Positions 13,895 to 18,739 of a stretch of DNA of 30,167 nucleotides are shown in pieces. Source of the stretch: a virus; IMG/VR virus record IMGVR_UViG_3300034107_000065, positions 1-30,167 of that record; one strand, written 5' to 3'. Numbering within the stretch: the stretch's first letter is position 1; every line of letters begins with the position of its first letter. The translations under genes and the position numbers were made by a program. The notes beneath the pieces are model-generated. The model ran no database searches. It was not told where the DNA came from and saw nothing but the letters and a program-made list of their open reading frames with translations.

Positions 13895-14653
13895 TTACAA
13901 GACGTATGTCTCAGAACGAGACACAACATACATTGTCTTTTTACATTGAGCCATGATGCGTGCCCAACATGCTTTTGCATCTGCTCTTTCGGTGTACTCG
14001 TACCCACCATACGAATAAGTACGCTCGAATTTGTTGCGAGAGATATAGGTCTTCCACTGATCGGCTTGATTGTTATCTGTCAGTGTGTCGGGTAGGCATA
14101 TCCCAAACATGGGAACCCGTAGTTCAGCATCTTCTACTGTTGTTACGGCATACAGTAACTTGAACGCATCGGTAAACCCTGACTCTTGCAAGTCGTTGGC
14201 TAGTTCTTTGGTTGCGACTCGATCAACTTTCTTCTGCTCGAACGCTTGAAGTGGCGTGATGATGTCGCCTTGGGCATTGAGTGTGATGCCGTCATAGAAG
14301 TAGTAGAGCTTGTTGTGTACACGGAGAGTTGGTTGGCTGTAGCTGAAGATGCTACGCTTGTGCAAGTTTAAGTACACCATGTCAGTCATGAAACCAAACG
14401 CTTCGTTGAGGCGGATGATCGTGGTGTTATGTGTGTGGTATCCGTTGGTGTCGATCTTCACATCGCCATTCGGATAGGCAGTAATGATGTCGGTGCTATA
14501 CATGCGGATGCGCATGGTGTCGTCGTTACCCTTGACCACACGATAGTGGTCCATTGCACGTCGGTGCGCATTGGCAGGGGCGCTGCCCTTGTTCTTGCCA
14601 CGCTTATACATGTGGCGCTCAAGGTGCATTGAAAGTTTTGTGTACATGTTCAT
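13895..14653 (-). CDS. Hypothetical protein, 252 aa
   Basis: Begins MNMYTKLSMHLERHMYKRGK, basic and histidine-rich, then a beta-rich region (DDTMRIRMYSTDIITAYPNG, GYHTHNTTIIRLNEAFGFMT) and an aromatic middle (VHNKLYYFYDGITL). The C-terminal third is helical with KACWARIMAQCKKTMYVVSR. GGAG lies upstream of ATG 14653, with palindrome R7 just before it. Not recognised; an uncharacterised large phage protein of the early operon. Confidence 0.8.
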   Translation of the reverse strand: MNMYTKLSMHLERHMYKRGKNKGSAPANAHRRAMDHYRVVKGNDDTMRIRMYSTDIITAYPNGDVKIDTNGYHTHNTTIIRLNEAFGFMTDMVYLNLHKRSIFSYSQPTLRVHNKLYYFYDGITLNAQGDIITPLQAFEQKKVDRVATKELANDLQESGFTDAFKLLYAVTTVEDAELRVPMFGICLPDTLTDNNQADQWKTYISRNKFERTYSYGGYEYTERADAKACWARIMAQCKKTMYVVSRSETYVL

Positions 14654-14669
14654 TTGATTTCTCCAATAG

Positions 14670-14683
14670 TTCTAAGGTTAGAA
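14670..14683. repeat. Dispersed palindrome copy R7
   Basis: TTCTAAGGTTAGAA in the leader of the 252-residue gene; contains the stop codon (14678-14680) of the 73-residue gene. Confidence 0.95.
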
Positions 14684-14899
14684 GTTAGTTGTTTGCTTGG
14701 GGTTGAGTTGCATTAGTATTGTTCGGTCAGTCACTACAATACAGTTAGACTTATTCATCGGCACAATGGTGTGTTTAACCTTGCGCGATTCGCTTTCACC
14801 ACATGCCATGCAAGTGGGTCGTTTCATGTGTTTGCGCTGAGGTTCGACCCTCACGGCATAACAACAAGTGCAGATTGGTAGGTATAAGTTTTCGCTCAT
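14678..14899 (-). CDS. Zinc-finger-like small protein, 73 aa
   Basis: Cysteine pairs CTCC (~10-13) and CMAC (~30-33) with a basic spacer (VRVEPQRKHMKRP) resemble a zinc ribbon. It starts at ATG 14899 with AAGGGA upstream and ends TTNF-stop with the stop inside palindrome R7. Probably a nucleic-acid or protein-binding small factor; family not recognised. Confidence 0.7.
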   Translation of the reverse strand: MSENLYLPICTCCYAVRVEPQRKHMKRPTCMACGESESRKVKHTIVPMNKSNCIVVTDRTILMQLNPKQTTNF

Positions 14900-14943
14900 G
14901 GTGTTCCCTTACAGTTTGTCTAGCGTCTATACGGCTTGCGAAC

Positions 14944-14960
14944 CAACGGCTTAGCCGTTG
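14944..14960. repeat. Hairpin in gap before the zinc-finger gene
   Basis: Perfect 7-bp inverted repeat CAACGGC / GCCGTTG with a 3-base loop and no T-run, so not a terminator. Lies in the 99-base gap between 14899 and 14999. Confidence 0.7.
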
Positions 14961-14998
14961 ACATTCGTACCCTTCCATCTCATCTTGAAGCAGTCGGG

Positions 14999-15289
14999 TC
15001 ATGGTGTTTCCAACTGGTACAGCACTTGGTTGCGTCGATCTTCAAGTATCTTGCGGTCGTTCTCGTCGGGTACTGCTTGATTCAACTCGAACAGACGCCA
15101 CTCTTCGTATGAGTAGGGGAAGCGTTGCAACTGTTTGTAAAACAACCTTGCGTTGCAGTCAGGACACCACGGGCTATACGATTTGCATGGCGTTGTGCTA
15201 CGGATAAACCACATCTTGTTCAAGTCTTCTTTCCACGATGGGTTAGCCATGCGGTCGAGTATCTTGTGCTTGTTCTTACGTACTTTCAT
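14999..15289 (-). CDS. Hypothetical protein, 96 aa, cysteine motif
   Basis: Start at ATG 15289 (MKVRKNKHKILDRMANPSWK), GGAG upstream and 4-base overlap with the previous stop. Contains CKSYSPWCPDCNARLFYKQL (three cysteines, partial zinc site), then FPYSYEEWRLFELNQAVPDE and a C-terminal helix. Not recognised. Confidence 0.75.
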   Translation of the reverse strand: MKVRKNKHKILDRMANPSWKEDLNKMWFIRSTTPCKSYSPWCPDCNARLFYKQLQRFPYSYEEWRLFELNQAVPDENDRKILEDRRNQVLYQLETP

Positions 15290-15543
15290 TTGCGTAACTC
15301 CACGATGATTGTTAACTTGTCGTATGTGTCGGCATCTATCTCTTGCCAACGACCGACGCCTGCCATCTTGTCCCCGAAGTCGTAAAGGGTTGAGCCATCT
15401 TCATGCTCATGCACATCACCCCAAAACTCAGAGGCGATCTTGTCCAAACATTCGAGAGGGTGACCATCTGTTTTAAACTTGACCATCGTGCTTACCTCAC
15501 TCTCACCAAAGTAAGTCTCGATTTCTCCGATGTAACATTTCAT
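15286..15543 (-). CDS. Hypothetical protein, 85 aa; first robust gene of the main leftward operon
   Basis: Start at ATG 15543 (MKCYIGEIETYFGESEVSTM) with AGGAAA upstream; palindrome R8 lies 15 bases before it. Mixed alpha/beta, acidic, with CLDKIASEFWGDVHEHEDGS and WQEIDADTYDKLTIIVELRK. It resembles uncharacterised small phage proteins of early operons. It follows a roughly 610-base leader from the promoter at 16163-16191. Confidence 0.8.
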   Translation of the reverse strand: MKCYIGEIETYFGESEVSTMVKFKTDGHPLECLDKIASEFWGDVHEHEDGSTLYDFGDKMAGVGRWQEIDADTYDKLTIIVELRK

Positions 15544-15557
15544 ATAGTTTCCTAAAG

Positions 15558-15571
15558 TTCTAAGGTTAGAA
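15558..15571. repeat. Dispersed palindrome copy R8
   Basis: TTCTAAGGTTAGAA in the leader of the 85-residue gene, between it and the hairpin-dense stretch. Confidence 0.95.
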
Positions 15572-15575
15572 GTTT

Positions 15576-15802
15576 GGTGCGGTATGCACCCAAGAGGGGA
15601 CAGCATCCCCTCCCAGTTGAATACAACTTGTTAACACGGCTTGTGCCGTGAGTAGTCTTGTCTTTGCTTTGTTTACTACGATAGGGGTTGTCGTTCACGT
15701 ATAGCCTGACCCATGTCAGTCCGTGTTCCCGTGGTTGTCTTAGCGGTAGCATCCCGAGGTGCTACATAAACTCCACTTAGCAGGCTTGTGTGTTTCCACA
15801 CA
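15576..15802. other. Hairpin-dense leader segment
   Basis: Seven short inverted repeats in 227 bases: 15576-15590 (GGTGC/GCACC), 15594-15612 (GAGGGGA/TCCCCTC), 15635-15650 (CACGGC/GCCGTG, loop TTGT), 15652-15679 (GTAGT/ACTAC), 15706-15719 (CTGAC/GTCAG), 15746-15765 (GTAGCA/TGCTAC), 15787-15802 (TGTGTG/CACACA). None has a T-run. On the - strand this is transcribed as part of the operon leader. It may be a structured RNA; weak ORFs also cross it. Confidence 0.55.
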
Positions 15803-15912
15803 TAGACCCGCACCCATTTAGGTAGTGTGCGTATGCTTTGCATGTTGCTATCGTCTTGCTGACTCTTGCCTATAAGACATACACCACAACATACTGGGGC
15901 TGAACCCAACAT
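15676..15912 (-). CDS. Uncertain ORF, 78 aa
   Basis: AGGTGA lies 5 bases before the ATG at 15912, giving some support. Sequence opens MLGSAPVCCGVCLIGKSQQD and contains LPKWVRVYVWKHTSLLSGVY then APRDATAKTTTGTRTDMGQA. The WVRVYV motif recurs as WVRLYV in the overlapping frame of 15552-15752, so this could be one frameshifted gene, two small genes, or chance readings across a structured leader. No family recognised. Confidence 0.3.
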   Translation of the reverse strand: MLGSAPVCCGVCLIGKSQQDDSNMQSIRTLPKWVRVYVWKHTSLLSGVYVAPRDATAKTTTGTRTDMGQAIRERQPLS

Positions 15913-16042
15913 CTATTCACCTAGGGAGAATCCATGACCTGCACTCTTGGGAGTCTTAGTGCCTCTATTTTTGGCGGGTCTGCATCTATATGGCTTCTGC
16001 TATAAAAAGCAGCGATGGCTCGAAGGTCTCGGGTATCAAAAG

Positions 16043-16056
16043 TTCTAAGGTTAGAA
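16043..16056. repeat. Dispersed palindrome copy R9 (most symmetric)
   Basis: Core TTCTAAGGTTAGAA; here the flanks also match, giving a perfect inverted repeat with 10-base arms AAAGTTCTAA around GG (16039-16060). It lies about 100 bases downstream of the promoter at 16163-16191 and after the boxA. Confidence 0.95.
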
Positions 16057-16089
16057 CTTTATAAGATACACAAAAACCTAACTGATAAA

Positions 16090-16103
16090 TTGTTAAAGAA
16101 CAA
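16090..16103 (-). promoter_or_regulatory. boxA-like antitermination element
   Basis: On the - strand TTGTTCTTTAACAA, followed by TTTATCAG. This closely resembles the boxA region of enterobacterial rRNA leaders (CTCTTTAACAATTTATCAG), where NusB and S10 bind the RNA to allow processive antitermination. Its place about 55 bases after a consensus promoter, with a small GGCT/AGCC hairpin at 16121-16136 between, fits a nut-like leader for the 15-kb leftward operon. Function is inferred from similarity and location. Confidence 0.65.
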
Positions 16104-16162
16104 GGTCTGCACATAGGAAAGGCTAGACACCAAGCCGAGGCGTTACTCGACTTGATAAATCA

Positions 16163-16191
16163 ATTATAACAGAATATAGGTATCTTGTCAA
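16163..16191 (-). promoter_or_regulatory. Consensus sigma70 promoter for the main leftward operon
   Basis: On the - strand TTGACA (16191-16186), 17-base spacer, TATAAT (16168-16163): both hexamers are perfect. It begins only 6 bases beyond the stop of the 158-residue gene and points into the boxA leader. A TTGAT/ATCAA inverted repeat (16152-16163) overlaps the presumed start point and could be an operator. Confidence 0.9.
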
Positions 16192-16196
16192 GCGTT

Positions 16197-16673
16197 TTAT
16201 AGTCCGTCTACCTCATCCCAATCCTTCAGAATTTCGGGGTTCTTTGGCGCATTTTTGGGGTCATCCCGTTTTCCTTCTGCAACGATTTGGTGAATACGAA
16301 TCTCGGACAGTTGGTATTCCTTGGCGAGTATGTGGCGTTTCACACCGAGCATGGCTCTGCGGTATACATCTGCATCTCGTTCTGCTCGTAGTTGTTTTAG
16401 GGGCGTGGTGGTTGAACCCTTGGCGGTTCGTTCATCTAAGCATTTGGAGATTGCTTTCTTGATGGCAGCGTGTTGGCTCATGCCGTGGGTGACTGCATAG
16501 CCTTGGGCAATGCTGAGGTGTTTCTCGCCTAGCTTAAGCCACAGTTGCAATGCGGCAATCGCAGCGCCTTCTAAGCCGTCGTCGTGGGTCTTTGCCAATT
16601 CTTCTGCAACTGAGATGGGTAGTTCAATAGTGAGGGAGTGGGTCTCGAAGTTTGCCGTGGTGGATGTTGTCAT
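16197..16673 (-). CDS. Probable DNA-binding regulator, 158 aa
   Basis: An N-terminal segment (SLTIELPISVAEELAKTHDD, then GAAIAALQLWLKLGE) has the strand-helix-helix look of ribbon-helix-helix proteins. The C-terminal segment (MLGVKRHILAKEYQLSEIRI, then HQIVAEG) looks like a helix-turn-helix. The middle is basic (KQLRAERDADVYRRAMLG). It is flanked by palindrome R10 upstream and the main leftward promoter downstream, so it is a good candidate to bind the palindromes or the GTTAC repeats; that is inference from position. AAGG lies about 9 bases before the ATG, and -10-like TATACT is at 16710-16705. Confidence 0.7.
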   Translation of the reverse strand: MTTSTTANFETHSLTIELPISVAEELAKTHDDGLEGAAIAALQLWLKLGEKHLSIAQGYAVTHGMSQHAAIKKAISKCLDERTAKGSTTTPLKQLRAERDADVYRRAMLGVKRHILAKEYQLSEIRIHQIVAEGKRDDPKNAPKNPEILKDWDEVDGL

Positions 16674-16718
16674 AGTAAAGTGCCTTGGTGGTTGTGGGGA
16701 TTTGAGTATACTATAAAG

Positions 16719-16732
16719 TTCTAAGGTTAGAA
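16719..16732. repeat. Dispersed palindrome copy R10
   Basis: TTCTAAGGTTAGAA, next to -10-like TATAGT/TATACT (16705-16715) upstream of the regulator gene, so a bound protein would block that promoter. Confidence 0.95.
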
Positions 16733-16753
16733 GTTTTGCGAAGTATAGATGTT

Positions 16754-17175
16754 GTTACGTTGTAACAAAAGGGGGGTCGGGCGTTACAAAGAGGCGTAAC
16801 TATAGCGGGAAAATGGGGAAGTGAGCAACCATGCGGGTTGCGGGAATTGTATAGTTATAGTATAGCCGTGGAATGTGTTGTTTTTATGTTGAAGTTACAC
16901 TGTAACAGGGTTTTCGGGATTGAGCGAGTCAAAAACCACACTATAGAATTATAACGACCACGAACTCACAAAAACCAAGGGTATAGTATAGCCTGATTTT
17001 GACCGTCTGAATTCCTAAAAAGCTGTTACAATGTAACAATATAATATATTATATCTATATCTCTCTCTCTCTCAGAGTTTTTGAAACGCTTAGTATTACT
17101 TTTGCAGGGCTAGTAGCAAAAAAACAACGTTACGGAGTTTTGTAACAAACTGGGGGTGTTTTGTTACATTGTAAC
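16754..17175. repeat. GTTAC-N3-GTAAC palindrome array
   Basis: Four 13-base copies of GTTAC-NNN-GTAAC at 16754-16766, 16894-16906, 17025-17037 and 17163-17175, spaced 140, 131 and 138 bases apart. Two more pairs have the same arms with 8-base spacers (16783-16800 and 17129-17146). Such iterated dyads are typical of initiator or repressor binding sites. Confidence 0.85.
17038..17073. repeat. AT-rich tract followed by CT repeat
   Basis: About 20 bases of A/T directly abut the GTTAC palindrome at 17025-17037 and run into an alternating CT tract. It resembles the easily melted element next to iterons in replication origins. Confidence 0.6.
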
Positions 17176-17189
17176 GCGGATTGCAAAAG

Positions 17190-17203
17190 TTCTAAGCTTA
17201 GAA
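17190..17203. repeat. Dispersed palindrome copy R11
   Basis: Perfect TTCTAAGCTTAGAA in the gene-free region, 14 bases after the last GTTAC palindrome. Confidence 0.95.
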
Positions 17204-17239
17204 GTTTCCCGAGAAAGTCATAGTTGTGCCACCACAAAG

Positions 17240-17253
17240 TTCTAAGGTTAGAA
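17240..17253. repeat. Dispersed palindrome copy R12
   Basis: TTCTAAGGTTAGAA, 50 bases from R11, the closest pair in the family. Confidence 0.95.
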
Positions 17254-17294
17254 GTTTTGCCTGATTGCCGAAGGTCGCCCCGATGCCCTCACTC

Positions 17295-17314
17295 ACGCAC
17301 GCACGCACGCACGC
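17295..17314. repeat. ACGC microsatellite
   Basis: Five perfect tandem ACGC units followed by GCTCTC repeats, in the gene-free region. Confidence 0.9.
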
Positions 17315-17396
17315 GCTCTCGCTCTCCCGCACGGTCAGACTACTATGACGCTTTATAAGCGCATACTATAAGAACTCATACAGAAAAGTACAGGCG

Positions 17397-17419
17397 AAAA
17401 AAAGCCCGCCGAAGCGGGC
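17397..17419 (-). terminator. Rho-independent terminator of the short leftward operon
   Basis: On the - strand GCCCGC-TTCG-GCGGGC followed by seven T. It lies 17 bases after the stop of the 57-residue gene and closes the 17436-18381 operon, insulating it from the control region. Confidence 0.93.
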
Positions 17420-17435
17420 AATGGAGTCGATGGGT

Positions 17436-17609
17436 TTACAAAACTTCAAGTTGCCAAATCATATTGGTAAACCAGTCTAGAGAGTCGACAATTGCATAAT
17501 ACTCATGATCCGATAAATCTTTGGATTTGTACGCTACCAATGCCAACAAAAGGGCTTCATGATTGCATCGGGAATCGTTATATAAAAGTTGAATGTTTCG
17601 CATTTCCAT
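17436..17609 (-). CDS. Hypothetical small protein, 57 aa
   Basis: Start set at ATG 17609 (MEMRNIQLLYNDSRCNHEAL) with GGGTGA 5 bases upstream; an in-frame GTG at 17618 is possible. Helical, with ALVAYKSKDLSDHEYYAIVD and an aromatic end (SLDWFTNMIWQLEVL). Last gene before the operon terminator; separated by one base from the two-helix membrane gene. Not recognised. Confidence 0.65.
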   Translation of the reverse strand: MEMRNIQLLYNDSRCNHEALLLALVAYKSKDLSDHEYYAIVDSLDWFTNMIWQLEVL

Positions 17610-17610
17610 G

Positions 17611-17766
17611 TTATTCACCCATAAAGTAAAAAGCCAATGAAGCGCAAACCGATAGAATCGCTACCCAAAAAAGCATTGTCGATTGACTACCAAATGCGAG
17701 CACGTTAACGACAAAACCCGCAAAGCAAATCAGGGCTTTGAATATATAGAAGTTATAGAATTTCAT
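17611..17766 (-). CDS. Two-helix membrane protein, 51 aa
   Basis: Read directly: MKFYNFYIFKALICFAGFVV, then NVLAFGSQSTMLFWVAILSV and CASLAFYFMGE. Two hydrophobic segments (~8-24 and ~31-48) are joined by a short polar turn (GSQST), giving a small two-pass inner-membrane protein. AAGGGA is 5 bases before the ATG. Its stop codon ends one base before the next ATG. Candidates are a superinfection-exclusion protein or a holin-like factor; the location in a repressed-looking early operon, not a lysis cassette, favours the former, weakly. Confidence 0.7.
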   Translation of the reverse strand: MKFYNFYIFKALICFAGFVVNVLAFGSQSTMLFWVAILSVCASLAFYFMGE

Positions 17767-17768
17767 AT

Positions 17769-17819
17769 TGTCCCTTTGGTTTGGAACACTAGGGTTTCCC
17801 CTAGTGTCCCGTTTGGTTT
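17769..17819. repeat. GAAA-loop hairpin between direct repeats
   Basis: A 9-bp perfect stem (ACACTAGGG / CCCTAGTGT, 17786-17807) with loop GAAA when read on the - strand. It is flanked by near-identical direct repeats 17769-17782 and 17805-17819 (TGTCCC-(G)-TTTGGTTT). No T-run, so not a simple terminator. It lies between the 187- and 51-residue genes. Confidence 0.8.
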
Positions 17820-18381
17820 ACTTAGCTAAAACTGTCTCTTTGAAGTCAGGGTAAGTGGCGATAATGAAATCTACTAACTCACCCGCAAAGATCGTTTGAT
17901 TCAAAATGCGGGCTTGTGCAAGGGCTTTGCTAAGTGTTTTGTGCATTTCTGCAATGGTCGTCGTTTCCACTTTGCCCGCTTTTGTGGCGGATTCTGTTTT
18001 TGCGGTTTCCACTTTTTTAGCTTCGGTCTTTGCATTTGCAAGATTACGGGAAAACGGCACACCGGTTTCAAAGGCAATCCAAAAACAACCCTGATAGGTT
18101 TTAACTGTACCCTGTGAAATATATTTGTCGTTTGCCAACTTTTCGAATAACTCTTTTACCTCTTTGCGTGCGTCATTCTTTGCAGAATTGCCTCTCATGT
18201 AAAGCGCTTTTGTTGTTGTGCATGCGACAAGATGGGCATCAACAAGTTGTTGAATGAGTTTATCCTGCTCTTGGATACTCATCAGTTCTAAGTCATCATG
18301 CGCTTTTTTAGCGTTTGCGAATGATGCGACAATGCGGTTAATGATTGTCGTGCGGGTTGCGGGTTTTGTGGACTTAGCCAT
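17818..18381 (-). CDS. Hypothetical protein, 187 aa; first gene of a short leftward operon
   Basis: Start at ATG 18381 (MAKSTKPATRTTIINRIVAS) with AAGGA upstream. Residues ~1-110 are helical (DLELMSIQEQDKLIQQLVDA, KNDARKEVKELFEKLANDKY) and include a SQGTVKTYQGCFWIAFETGV stretch that could be a helix-turn-helix-like or recombinase-core-like element. A low-complexity Lys/Thr/Glu/Ala linker (~120-145) leads to a C-terminal helix (LSKALAQARILNQTIFAGEL). It is the first gene after a promoter containing a palindromic operator, a typical place for an early regulator; function not recognised. Confidence 0.7.
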   Translation of the reverse strand: MAKSTKPATRTTIINRIVASFANAKKAHDDLELMSIQEQDKLIQQLVDAHLVACTTTKALYMRGNSAKNDARKEVKELFEKLANDKYISQGTVKTYQGCFWIAFETGVPFSRNLANAKTEAKKVETAKTESATKAGKVETTTIAEMHKTLSKALAQARILNQTIFAGELVDFIIATYPDFKETVLAK

Positions 18382-18438
18382 CTTGATTCCTTTGAATAGC
18401 ATTGATTTAAATATCAGTCAAAATTAACTGACAACTTA

Positions 18439-18467
18439 AGTATCACCGATTCGACAATGATTGTCAA
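18439..18467 (-). promoter_or_regulatory. Leftward promoter with embedded palindromic operator
   Basis: On the - strand TTGACA (18467-18462), 17-base spacer, GATACT (18444-18439). A perfect 13-base palindrome GACAATGATTGTC (18453-18465) covers most of the -35 and the start of the spacer, so a dimeric protein bound there would compete with RNA polymerase. A second imperfect dyad (TCAGT/ACTGA) lies downstream near 18414-18431. Confidence 0.75.
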
Positions 18468-18480
18468 TAGTTACACTTAG

Positions 18481-18494
18481 ATCTAACCTTAGAA
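18481..18494. repeat. Dispersed palindrome copy R13 (inverted, one mismatch)
   Basis: ATCTAACCTTAGAA on the + strand, that is TTCTAAGGTTAGAT in the orientation of the other copies. The only copy with the asymmetric centre reversed, upstream of the promoter at 18439-18467. Confidence 0.75.
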
Positions 18495-18739
18495 CTAATT
18501 TGGGCATGGTTTGACCCCACCGCCCCCCGACCCCAAGCTGTGGGTAGCGGGACTCCGCGTCGGCTATACGCTGAGCGTAGCATCCGCGAAGACCACAAAA
18601 TCACCAAGCCTATACAAAAATATACCGCCCACACAGACCCACCCCCCTTCCACAGAAAAGGCCCCCCATGCAAAAATAAAACACACAATAAAAAAATTAC
18701 ATATATAATCCGCAAAAAACAACGGCTGCTATTCCGCCT
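18495..18739. other. C-rich intergenic region upstream of the terminase genes
   Basis: 245 bases between divergent arms. It contains several C-runs (near 18517-18534, 18648-18655, 18662-18667), an imperfect TACGC/GCGTA hairpin near 18567-18579, then an A-rich stretch with TATAAT (18704-18709) lacking a good -35. ORFs crossing it look like chance readings. The position directly before the small terminase gene is where pac or cos sites often lie. Confidence 0.5.

Larger units (their letters stand above)
16733..17396. other. Gene-free control or origin region
   Basis: No convincing gene on either strand. Holds GTTAC-NNN-GTAAC palindromes, palindromes R11 and R12, several TATAGTATAG tracts (around 16853, 16982), an AT-rich then CT-rich stretch (17038-17073) and an (ACGC)5 microsatellite. 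This composition fits a replication origin, an immunity/control region, or both. Confidence 0.6.

Noticed and set aside
14796-15002. 68-codon - strand ORF starting with a 4-base overlap at 15002
   Set aside because: Its last half lies in another frame of the better-supported zinc-finger gene and its first half crosses a 7-bp hairpin. Only the first ~34 codons could be real; not enough support.
15552-15752. 66-codon - strand ORF in the leader
   Set aside because: Ends with the translated palindrome (LLTLEL) and crosses several hairpins; kept only as part of the two-frame observation.
17295-17340. Possible CRISPR or iteron in the ACGC repeat
   Set aside because: Simple 4-base microsatellite without spacers.
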